Position numbers and translations under genes: made by a program. The notes below the pieces were generated by a model. The model was not told where the DNA came from and did not search any database. It saw only the letters and a program-made list of their open reading frames with translations. 64,000 nt of DNA from Pseudomonas chlororaphis (GTDB lineage Bacteria > Pseudomonadota > Gammaproteobacteria > Pseudomonadales > Pseudomonadaceae): contig NZ_MSCT01000019.1 of assembly GCF_001921865.1 (NCBI RefSeq), positions 434,001 to 498,000 of the forward strand, in the 5' to 3' direction. Below, piece by piece: positions 24,351 to 31,191 of this stretch; position 1 is the stretch's first letter; every line of letters starts with the position of its first letter.

Positions 24351-24872
24351 TCAGTCCAGGCTCAGGCGCAGGCAACGTTGGGCGGCGCGGGTCATGTAGT
24401 CGCTGACCGAACGTTGCGAGATGCCCAGTTGTTCGGCGATCTGCGGGTAGGTCAGGCCGTTGACCTGGGACAGCAGGAAGGTGGCCTTGACCTTGGCCGG
24501 CAGGCCGTCGAGCAGGCGGTCGATGGCTTCCAGCGCCTCGAGCATCTGCGCCAGGTCCTGGGGCGACGGCAGCACGGCGTCGGCCTCGTGCTGCACGGCA
24601 TCGAGGTAGGCCCGCTCCAGGTCGCGGCGGCGCCACAGCTGGTATGTCAGGCGTTGCGAAATGGTGGTCAGCAGCGCCCGCGGCTGGCGGATCGGCAACA
24701 CCTGCGGCCGGCTCAGCAACTGGACGAAGGTATCGGCGGCAATGTCTTCGGCGCTGGCGCCAGCATCCGAGGAGTAATGCAGGTGGTAGCGAAGGCGGTT
24801 GCACAGCCAGTCGTAATGACTGCGGAACAGGCCGCCCACATAGTCGCTGTGAGTCGTGTCGGCGCCGGACAT
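24351..24872 (-). CDS. ECF RNA polymerase sigma factor, FecI type
   Basis: This 173-residue ECF sigma factor has region 2 in LFRSHYDWLCNRLRYHLHYS with SAEDIAADTFVQLL, and region 4 as VNGLTYPQIAEQLGISQRSV with a helix-turn-helix ending DYMTRAAQRCLRL. It is the first gene of the minus-strand cluster. It should direct transcription of the receptor operon once released by the FecR protein. The upstream 80 bp are AT-rich, and I find no Fur-box-like 19-mer there, in contrast to the second FecI gene at 61779. That leaves its own control unexplained. Confidence 0.9.
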   Translation of the reverse strand: MSGADTTHSDYVGGLFRSHYDWLCNRLRYHLHYSSDAGASAEDIAADTFVQLLSRPQVLPIRQPRALLTTISQRLTYQLWRRRDLERAYLDAVQHEADAVLPSPQDLAQMLEALEAIDRLLDGLPAKVKATFLLSQVNGLTYPQIAEQLGISQRSVSDYMTRAAQRCLRLSLD

Positions 24873-25018
24873 AGTGGCTCCAATGAAGAAGGTTGCGCGG
24901 TATGTCCGGTGTTCCGGTGCGGCGATCCTAGCAAGGAAGGCTTATTTCTTAATAATATTTAAAATTCATTTTTATAGAATTTTTAAGAATAAATGATCGG
25001 CAGCGCCGGATACATTTT

Positions 25019-25080
25019 TCGCGAGCAAGCCCGCTCCTACAAGGTATGGGCAGACCTGCAGGAGCGAGCGTGCTCGCGAT
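25019..25080. repeat. REP pair between sigma gene and PhnD-like gene
   Basis: TCGCGAGCAAGCCCGCTCCT faces CAGGAGCGAGCGTGCTCGCG in inverted orientation, next to the AT-rich promoter region of the sigma-factor gene (24940-25000). Confidence 0.88.
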
Positions 25081-25082
25081 GA

Positions 25083-25874
25083 TCAACGCAGGCGGGCGTA
25101 CCCCAGTTCCTCGGCCTCGCGCCGATAGTCGAGCAGAACCTGGTAGTCCGCTTCGGCCGCCGGCAACACCTCGCGCAGGCCCAGGGTCTGGGCCACCGCG
25201 GGCAAGGCCGCCAGCGCCTCGTTCATCGCCGCACGAATCCGTTCGCCCTGCTCATCGCCCAGGCCGGCCACGCCGATATAGGGCAGGGTCGGGCTAAAGG
25301 CGCTGCGGGCGACGATGCGCAAACCGGCCACCTCCTCTTCGGCGTAGCGGGCCAGGTAGGCGAAGGTCACGCTGTCGATGGCCGCGAGGTCGGCCTGCCC
25401 TTGTCGTAACCAGCGCAGGCTTTCCCGGTGGCTGCCGCTGATGCCGAGGCTGGCGAAAAACCGCCCGTCGCGCTGCAACGGCGCCAGGCGCTGGCGCAGC
25501 AGGTTCATGCCGCTGTTGGAGTCCTCGCCGTTGATCACCCCGCGGCTGCCTTGCAACGCCTGCAAGGTGCGGCGCGGGTCGTCGGCGCGGCTCAGGAGCA
25601 GACTGCAATGATTGCCCGCACTGCTGTCCGGCAATTCATAACGCGGCCGACCGATGACCCTAACTTTGCCGCGCAAGGCGGTCATCAGCGGGTAACCGCA
25701 GGTCTGGGTCAACAGCAGGCGCGGCGATAACCACAGCGCGGTCAGGTCCAGCGCCCGGGCGTCGAGCCGGGTCTGGCCGAGGCGTTGCAGGATTGCCGCC
25801 AGCCACTGCTCGTTGGCCTGGCGCACCGGCTCGGGGGCGACGTACATCAAGAGTTCGGCGTAACAAGCGGTCAT
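25083..25874 (-). CDS. PhnD/SsuA-like binding protein without signal peptide
   Basis: This 263-residue protein has the phosphate/phosphonate-binding (PhnD-like, type 2 periplasmic binding) fold: LTALWLSPRLLLTQTCGYPL, LQGSRGVINGEDSNSGMNLL, and a later WLRQGQADLAAIDSVTF. Unlike a transport binding protein it begins MTACYAELLMYVAPEPV with no signal peptide, so it may act in the cytoplasm as a ligand sensor or enzyme. The gene starts 23 bp after the desaturase stop and is probably co-transcribed with it. The start at 25874 is the only ATG that gives the family N-terminus. Confidence 0.8.
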   Translation of the reverse strand: MTACYAELLMYVAPEPVRQANEQWLAAILQRLGQTRLDARALDLTALWLSPRLLLTQTCGYPLMTALRGKVRVIGRPRYELPDSSAGNHCSLLLSRADDPRRTLQALQGSRGVINGEDSNSGMNLLRQRLAPLQRDGRFFASLGISGSHRESLRWLRQGQADLAAIDSVTFAYLARYAEEEVAGLRIVARSAFSPTLPYIGVAGLGDEQGERIRAAMNEALAALPAVAQTLGLREVLPAAEADYQVLLDYRREAEELGYARLR

Positions 25875-25897
25875 GGTTCGGTGCTCTTCGGGCGCGG

Positions 25898-26842
25898 TTA
25901 CAAGGCAAAGGGGTGCTCGGGGCTGTCGATCGGCTTGAGGCCGTGGCGTCGCAGCAACTCGCCGTAGCCCTGCACCACGAAACCGCCGCTGCGCGCCTGC
26001 CATTGTTCGCGGCGCTGGCGATAGGCCCGCGGCAGGTAATACCACGGTAACCCCGGCAAGTCATGGTGCACCAGGTGCAGATTGAGGTGCAGGAACAGCC
26101 AGCTCCAGGGCCACGCCGCTTCGTTGAGCACCGTACGTTGCTCCGCCCGGGCATGGGGACGGTGCTCGTAATAGGAACGCAGCATCGCCACCGACAGCGC
26201 CGGCACGCTCACCAGCAACAGGTAATGCCAGACCGGTAGCACGCTGTAGCGGGCAACGAACAGCAGCATCAGCAAGGTCAGCGCGCCGTGGGTCAACCAC
26301 ATCAACCACGCCTGGCGTTGCCCCTGGCGCAAGCGCAAGGCTTCTTCCCGTGCCAACGCCAGCAGGGCCAGGGGCGCGCCGAGCAACAGGCGCCCCAGCA
26401 CGGTCTTGTTCAGCCAGTGCAGGCCCCGCGCGAACACCGAGCGGCTGCGCCATTGCCCCTGGCCCAGGTAACGGCTCTCCGGGTCGCGCCCGGGCAGGGT
26501 CAGATCTTCGTCGCGGTGATGCTGCAAATGGCTGTCGCGATACAGGGTGTAGGGGTACCAGACGGCGAACGGCGCATAGCCCAGCAACTTGTTCAGCCAC
26601 AACCAGCGCGTGGGGTGGCCATGCAGCAACTCGTGTTGCACCGACAGCCACAGCACCAGGATCGGTATCAGCAGCAAGGTACTCGGCCACAGCCCCAGCA
26701 GCGGGCTGGCCAGCATCACGGCGAACCAGCCGGCGCTGGTGCCGACCAGCAACAGCCAGGTAGGCCATTCGGTGCGGGCGGTCAGGGTCTGGTGCAGGGT
26801 GGCGATTTCCTCGCGGTGCAGCGGGTCGAAATAATAGGCCAT
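25898..26842 (-). CDS. Fatty acid desaturase family membrane protein
   Basis: This 314-residue protein has several hydrophobic segments and the three histidine clusters of membrane di-iron desaturases: QHELLHGHPTRW (HELLHGH), SHLQHHRDEDLTL (HLQHH), and LNLHLVHHDLPGLPWY (HLVHHD). These ligate two irons that use O2 to desaturate or hydroxylate lipid chains. The substrate is unknown. The start at 26842 (MAYYFDP) is preferred over an upstream ATG. It lies 23 bp upstream of the PhnD-like gene, a pairing that suggests a shared role. Confidence 0.88.
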   Translation of the reverse strand: MAYYFDPLHREEIATLHQTLTARTEWPTWLLLVGTSAGWFAVMLASPLLGLWPSTLLLIPILVLWLSVQHELLHGHPTRWLWLNKLLGYAPFAVWYPYTLYRDSHLQHHRDEDLTLPGRDPESRYLGQGQWRSRSVFARGLHWLNKTVLGRLLLGAPLALLALAREEALRLRQGQRQAWLMWLTHGALTLLMLLFVARYSVLPVWHYLLLVSVPALSVAMLRSYYEHRPHARAEQRTVLNEAAWPWSWLFLHLNLHLVHHDLPGLPWYYLPRAYRQRREQWQARSGGFVVQGYGELLRRHGLKPIDSPEHPFAL

Positions 26843-26949
26843 GGCGCGACTCGGAACAGGGGGCGGGCCGAGGGCGAACCCCGGCGTCTTGCTGTTCTGT
26901 GCAACGAGGCGCGGCAATCTTGCAGATCGATGGGTTATGAGGTTAGAAG

Positions 26950-26984
26950 CAAAAACAAGGAAGCCCGCGGGGCGGGCTTCGTGA
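26950..26984 (-). terminator. Rho-independent terminator after the small basic gene
   Basis: On the minus strand the stem GAAGCCCGCC-CCGC-GGGCTTC is followed by a T-rich tract (CCTTGTTTTTGC). It lies just downstream of the 37-residue basic protein gene. Confidence 0.8.
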
Positions 26985-26989
26985 CAGGG

Positions 26990-27103
26990 TCAATGACCGA
27001 AAATATTGTGTTCGGCCTTCTTCGCGCGCTTCTCCGCACGCTTCTCGACAGCGGTTCGCGTCGGTTTCTTCTTCGCGGCTTTCTTCGACTCCACGCCTTT
27101 CAT
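26990..27103 (-). CDS. Small lysine/arginine-rich protein (37 aa)
   Basis: A 37-residue, highly basic protein (MKGVESKKAAKKKPTRTAVE, then KRAEKRAKKAEHNIFGH) starts at 27103 with a GGAG ribosome site at about -9 and ends next to a clear terminator. About 40% of residues are Lys or Arg, so nucleic-acid binding is possible, but no family is recognised. The presence of its own RBS and terminator supports it being a real gene. Confidence 0.6.
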   Translation of the reverse strand: MKGVESKKAAKKKPTRTAVEKRAEKRAKKAEHNIFGH

Positions 27104-27204
27104 GATGCACGCTCCACACACAGGGGACGGTTCATCAGGTATACACCTATCCCGCGCCCTGCGTGCCTTTATCATTCACCGCCTTGAGCCTGGCCGCCAA
27201 CCCC

Positions 27205-27642
27205 ATGCCCGATACCGAATACCTGCTGCTTGCCGACAGCCTGCGACCGCTGCTGAACAAGTTCTACCGCGCTCACCATTCGCCGATGCGCGCCTCCGGC
27301 GAGGGGCATTCGTGGGTGGCCAGGCGCGGCGCGATCGTCGCCGGCCTGAGCCTCACCCCCGTAGCCCACGGGCATTGGCTGACCGGCCTGTTCGTCGACC
27401 CGACGCAGCGCGGCCAGGGGATTGCCGCCGGGCTGGTCGAACAGGCGCGGGGCCCCTTGACCGGGCCGGTGTGGCTGTTCTGTCACCCGGATTTGCAAGC
27501 CCTGTACGAACGCATGGGGTTCGCCGCGACCACCGCCCTGCCCCAGGCCCTGACGGATCGCCTGGCCCGCTACCGTCGCAGCAAGCGCCTGATCGCCATG
27601 GGCATAGATCCATTGGTTAGGTCGACCTTCGATAATGTGTGA
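27205..27642 (+). CDS. GNAT family N-acetyltransferase
   Basis: This 145-residue acetyltransferase has the acetyl-CoA loop in LFVDPTQRGQGIAAGLVEQA (residues 62-81) and the C-terminal LYERMGFAATTALPQ. The substrate is unknown. The ATG at 27205 (MPDTEYLL) was preferred over a GTG 42 bp upstream whose extra residues are unlike the family. It lies between the divergent basic-protein gene and the methyltransferase-like gene. Confidence 0.82.
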   Translation: MPDTEYLLLADSLRPLLNKFYRAHHSPMRASGEGHSWVARRGAIVAGLSLTPVAHGHWLTGLFVDPTQRGQGIAAGLVEQARGPLTGPVWLFCHPDLQALYERMGFAATTALPQALTDRLARYRRSKRLIAMGIDPLVRSTFDNV

Positions 27643-27702
27643 TCGCGGCCCCGGGGCTGCGTGCTAGGGTCGCACCCACACCGCCTCCCTTCAGGACGAT
27701 CC

Positions 27703-28521
27703 ATGAAACCGACCCTTCTGGCTTTACTCTTGGGCGCCCTGTCGCTGCCCGCCCTGGCCCCGGCCGCCGACGCGACGATTTCCCCCCGGCAATACGCCAA
27801 GGTCCTGACCGGCGACTGGCGAGCGCCGCAGAACAGCGCCCGCGACCGCTATCGCCATCCGCAGCAGACCTTGCAGTTCTTCGGCCTCAAGGCCGACCAG
27901 AAGCTGATCGAAATCACCCCCGGCGGCGGCTGGTACAGCGAGGTCCTGGCGCCGTTGCTCAAGGACCGCGGGCAGTACGTCGCCGCCCTCCAGGCCCCGG
28001 CCAGCGGCGAGTATTTCCAGAAATCGGCGGACAGCCTGAAACAGAAATTCAGCGCCGACCCGACCCGCTACGCCAAGGCCGGCTTCGTCGAGTTCGACCC
28101 CAAGACGCCGGTGCTCGGCCCGGCCGGTTCGGCGGACGCCGTGCTGACGTTTCGCAACGTGCACAACTGGGTGCTGGCCGACACCGCGCCCGCCATGTTC
28201 GAGGCGTTCTTCAAGGTGCTCAAACCGGGCGGCGTGCTGGGCGTGGTGGACCATCGCGCCAGGGACGGCGCGTCCCTGGAAGACATCAAGCACAGCGGCT
28301 ACCTGACCACTGCCTATGTGGTGCAACTGGCGACCGACGCCGGGTTCGTGCTGGACGGGCAGAGCGAGATCAACGCCAACCCGAAAGACACCAAGGACTA
28401 TGCGCAAGGCGTCTGGACCTTGCCGCCGGCGCTCAAGCTGGGCGAGCAGGACAAGGCGAAATACCTGGCGATCGGCGAGTCGGACCGGATGACGCTGCGC
28501 TTCGTCAAACCGGCGAAATGA
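27703..28521 (+). CDS. Exported class I methyltransferase-like protein (COG4798 type)
   Basis: This 272-residue protein begins with a signal peptide (MKPTLLALLLGALSLPALAP, AAD), then a methyltransferase-like fold: LIEITPGGGWYSEVLAPLL (a motif I variant, E-x-x-P-G-G-G), the NVHNWVLADTAPAMFEAFF stretch, and VLKPGGVLGVVDHRA. SAM is not thought to be present in the periplasm, so the export signal on a SAM-type fold is odd and the activity is uncertain. The family is common in Proteobacteria. The start at 27703 is fixed by the signal peptide. Confidence 0.85.
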   Translation: MKPTLLALLLGALSLPALAPAADATISPRQYAKVLTGDWRAPQNSARDRYRHPQQTLQFFGLKADQKLIEITPGGGWYSEVLAPLLKDRGQYVAALQAPASGEYFQKSADSLKQKFSADPTRYAKAGFVEFDPKTPVLGPAGSADAVLTFRNVHNWVLADTAPAMFEAFFKVLKPGGVLGVVDHRARDGASLEDIKHSGYLTTAYVVQLATDAGFVLDGQSEINANPKDTKDYAQGVWTLPPALKLGEQDKAKYLAIGESDRMTLRFVKPAK

Positions 28522-28530
28522 ATGCGCAGT

Positions 28531-28563
28531 GCCGTAGCCCGTACCCGGGCTGCGGCCCTTTTT
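28531..28563. terminator. Terminator after methyltransferase-like gene
   Basis: GCCGTAGCCCG pairs imperfectly with CGGGCTGCGGC around TACC, followed by CCTTTTT. It lies between this gene and convergent def. Confidence 0.75.
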
Positions 28564-28566
28564 CCA

Positions 28567-29106
28567 TCAGTCGTCGGCGTTGGGATCGAGGTCGGGGAAC
28601 ATCACCTCGGTGAACCCGAACTTGCTGAAGTCGCTGATCCGCGACGGGTACAGGCGACCGATCAGGTGGTCGCATTCGTGCTGCACCACCCGCGCATGGA
28701 AGCCCGAGGCCACCCGCACGAGCGGCTCGCCCCTGGGGTCGACGCCTTCGTAGCGGATGTGCTGGTAACGCTCCACCGCGCCGCGCAAGCCCGGCACCGA
28801 CAGGCAGCCTTCCCAGCCCTCTTCCAGCACCGGGCTCAAGGGGGTGATCAGCGGGTTGATCAGGATCGTCTGCGGCACGGCCTCGGCTTGCGGGTAACGC
28901 TCGCTGTGCTCGAAACCGAAAATCACCAGTTGCAGGTCGACGCCGATCTGCGGCGCGGCCAGGCCGACCCCGCCGACGCTTTCCATGGTCTGGAACATGT
29001 CGTCGATCAATTGCCACAGCTCGGGGCTGTCGAGCATGTCGGCCGGTACCGGCGGGGCGATGCGCAGCAGGCGCGGGTCGCCCATCTTGAGGATTTCACG
29101 GATCAT
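28567..29106 (-). CDS. def: Peptide deformylase
   Basis: This 179-residue metalloenzyme removes the formyl group from nascent proteins. The three deformylase motifs are present: GVGLAAPQIG (residues 41-50), EGWEGCLSVPG (Cys metal ligand) and HECDHLIGRLYP (HExxH-type HECDH). It is a def paralogue of the kind Pseudomonas carries in addition to the def-fmt copy. Its ATG lies 2 bp after the stop of the YihY gene, so the two are co-transcribed. Confidence 0.94.
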   Translation of the reverse strand: MIREILKMGDPRLLRIAPPVPADMLDSPELWQLIDDMFQTMESVGGVGLAAPQIGVDLQLVIFGFEHSERYPQAEAVPQTILINPLITPLSPVLEEGWEGCLSVPGLRGAVERYQHIRYEGVDPRGEPLVRVASGFHARVVQHECDHLIGRLYPSRISDFSKFGFTEVMFPDLDPNADD

Positions 29107-29108
29107 CT

Positions 29109-30056
29109 TCAGGCTTCGTCAGTGGTCGGCTTGAGCGAGTGGTCCCGGCCCAGTCCCGACACGTGTTGTTTGGACTCGTCGTGCTCGCCGGCGACCCGCT
29201 CCCCCGGGTTCTTGCCTTCGCTCGACATGTGCTCGATCACCGCATTCATTTCCGCCCCCAGCAACAGCACCGCCGAGGAAATATAGAAGTACAGCAACAG
29301 GACGATGATCGCGCCGATACTGCCATACATGGCGTTGTAGTTGGCAAAGGTCTTCACATAGAAAGCGAAGCCCAGCGAGGCGACGATCCACACCACCACC
29401 GCTAGCACCGAACCCGGGGTGATGAAGCGGAACTCCTGTTTCACGTCGGGCATCACGTAGTAGATCAGGGCCACGGCGACCATCATCAAAATCACGATCA
29501 CCGGCCAGCGCAGGATGGTCCAGACGGTGACGATGAAATCCTCCAGGCCGACCTGCGCCGCGATCCAGCCCATCACCTGCGGCCCGAGCACCATCAGCGC
29601 GGCCGCCGCCAGCAGCATGCCGGCGATGCCGATGGTGTAGAAAATCGACAGCGGGAAACGCTTCCACAGCGGGCGTTTTTCCACCACGTCGTAGGCGGCG
29701 TTCATTGCGCTCATCATCAGCCGCACGCCGGCCGAAGCGGTGTACAGCGCAATCACGATACCCACCGACAGCAGGCCGCCCTTGGACTGCTGCAACTGGT
29801 CGATCACCGGGTTGACCTGTTCCAGGGCCTGGGGCGGCAGCACCAGTTCCGATTGCAGGCGCAGCCAGGAGAAGAAGTCCGGCAGGTGCAGGAAACCGAT
29901 CAGGGCGATCAGGAACAGGATGAAGGGGAACAGCGAGAACAGCATCTGATAGGCCAGCGCCGAGGCGTAGGTCGACATCTCGTCGTCGATGAATTCGGTG
30001 ACGGTGCGCACCAGCACACGGTGCAGGGGCTGGCCTTTCAAATCGGGAAAAATCAT
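29109..30056 (-). CDS. YihY/BrkB family inner-membrane protein
   Basis: This 315-residue protein has about six membrane helices and the YihY/UPF0761 signature region: STYASALAYQMLFSLFPFIL near residue 30, LMMSAMNAAYDVVEKRPLWK, and SAVLLLGAEMNAVIEH near the C-terminus. Once annotated as ribonuclease BN, the family has no proven enzymatic function. The C-terminal tail is hydrophilic (SEGKNPGERVAGEHDESKQH). It sits directly upstream of def. Confidence 0.9.
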   Translation of the reverse strand: MIFPDLKGQPLHRVLVRTVTEFIDDEMSTYASALAYQMLFSLFPFILFLIALIGFLHLPDFFSWLRLQSELVLPPQALEQVNPVIDQLQQSKGGLLSVGIVIALYTASAGVRLMMSAMNAAYDVVEKRPLWKRFPLSIFYTIGIAGMLLAAAALMVLGPQVMGWIAAQVGLEDFIVTVWTILRWPVIVILMMVAVALIYYVMPDVKQEFRFITPGSVLAVVVWIVASLGFAFYVKTFANYNAMYGSIGAIIVLLLYFYISSAVLLLGAEMNAVIEHMSSEGKNPGERVAGEHDESKQHVSGLGRDHSLKPTTDEA

Positions 30057-30177
30057 AGCGTCTCCTTTCGCCGCAATGTTCGTAGTCGGTGGCGACTCAG
30101 GGGCCGTTTTCTACAACAAACTAGCCTAGTTTGGCGACTTTGAACCTTTTCGTCTCGTTTGGTGCCCTGACCGACAT

Positions 30178-30203
30178 GAAAACGGCCATCCGCGGATGGC
30201 CGT
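30178..30203 (-). terminator. Terminator of csbD-like gene
   Basis: ACGGCCATCCGCGGATGGCCGT is a near-perfect palindromic stem; on the minus strand it is followed by TTTTC. It ends the CsbD-type gene. Confidence 0.8.
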
Positions 30204-30227
30204 CGTGCTGCGTTGCGAGCGAACGAA

Positions 30228-30419
30228 TCAAGCCTTGTCGATGGTGTTCTTCACCGCGTCCTTGACCTTGCCGACGGCTTGCTGCGCTTCGCCTTTCTTT
30301 TCCTGGATCTTGCCTTCGGTTTCCAGGCGGGTGTTGTCGGTGGCCTTGCCGATCCCCTGCTTGATGTTGCCGATGGCCTCGTTGGCCAGGCCTTTTGCCT
30401 TGTCCGCTGTGCTGCCCAT
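30228..30419 (-). CDS. CsbD family stress-response protein
   Basis: This 63-residue protein has the CsbD composition and repeats (KAKGLANEAIGNIKQGIGKA, then EGKIQEKKGEAQQAVGKVKD), a short two-helix Lys/Ala-rich domain. CsbD-like proteins accumulate under general stress and stationary phase; no enzymatic role is known. It is a single gene with its own terminator. Confidence 0.92.
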   Translation of the reverse strand: MGSTADKAKGLANEAIGNIKQGIGKATDNTRLETEGKIQEKKGEAQQAVGKVKDAVKNTIDKA

Positions 30420-30630
30420 GGTATTTCTCCGTAGAACATTCGAGGGTTTGGGGTCTTACCCAGAAGTGGACCCAAGGCCCGCGCGCGGAGTTTCAATTAT
30501 TTGCCGGGGGGCATTTCATCGCCTTATTTGCCCGGCGCACGCAGGTTGCGCTTTATGTTTGCCCGCCAACCCCTGAGAATACGCAACGTATTCAGGCCCC
30601 GCGCTGAAGATCCACACCCGTAGGAATGTT

Positions 30631-31008
30631 ATGAAACTCGATAAAAAGCAGGCCATCGCCCGCCGCAACCAGGAACTGGGCGGCGCGGTGCTGGGCGTCA
30701 ACAACTGCCACTTCGCAGAGCTGAGCCGCAGCCGGAATATCTGGTGGTTCGATCTGCCGGTCACCCGCCTGGCCATCGGTCAGTACGAATGGATCCACCT
30801 GCTGCTGCACACCCCGAGCACCGACCAGTTGCTGCACCTGAAGGTACCGACGGTGTTCCTGCGGGAAAAACTCGAAGGCCTGGTGGTACGCAACGAAGGC
30901 AAGCGCAAGGCCGCCCTGAGCCTGGAACTGAGCGCCGACAAGGACTCGTTCCTCAAGGACGTGCGCCCCGCCGGCACCGGCGTGAACTTCGCGCAGTTCC
31001 AGCAGTAA
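30631..31008 (+). CDS. Conserved hypothetical protein
   Basis: This 125-residue protein has no domain I recognise. It is soluble, with a mixed alpha/beta character: RNIWWFDLPVTRLAIGQYEW, LLLHTPSTDQLLHLKVPTVF, and LEGLVVRNEGKRKAALSLEL. It is preceded by a CGTAGGAATG sequence and followed by a REP pair. No neighbour suggests a role. Confidence 0.75.
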   Translation: MKLDKKQAIARRNQELGGAVLGVNNCHFAELSRSRNIWWFDLPVTRLAIGQYEWIHLLLHTPSTDQLLHLKVPTVFLREKLEGLVVRNEGKRKAALSLELSADKDSFLKDVRPAGTGVNFAQFQQ

Positions 31009-31021
31009 GCCGCCACCTGTA

Positions 31022-31112
31022 TGTAGGAGCGAGCTTGCTCGCGATCGCGGTATAACCGTCAACGACCGGGCCGAATCCGGAAACGTATCGCGAGCGAGCT
31101 CGCTCCTACAGG
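31022..31112. repeat. REP pair
   Basis: TGTAGGAGCGAGCTTGCTCG and the facing CGAGCGAGCTCGCTCCTACA lie between the hypothetical gene and fadD1. Confidence 0.9.
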
Positions 31113-31149
31113 GCAGCACACAGCCAGGATTGCAGTGCGAACACCCAAT

Positions 31150-31177
31150 AAAAAGCCCCGCATGTGCGGGGCTTTTT
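31150..31177 (-). terminator. Terminator of fadD1
   Basis: AAAAAGCCCCGCATGTGCGG followed by GGCTTTTT is a strong stem with A and T tracts on both sides. It ends fadD1 on the minus strand. Confidence 0.9.
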
Positions 31178-31191
31178 GTTTGCCTGGCGTG

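Noticed and set aside
25019..25080. REP clusters as a possible CRISPR array
   Set aside because: Copies are inverted pairs, scattered singly between genes, with no regular spacers and no cas genes.
27703..28521. Reading the methyltransferase-like gene as a cytosolic enzyme from an upstream start at 27661
   Set aside because: The extra 14 residues are not hydrophobic or conserved-looking, and the start at 27703 gives a typical signal peptide.
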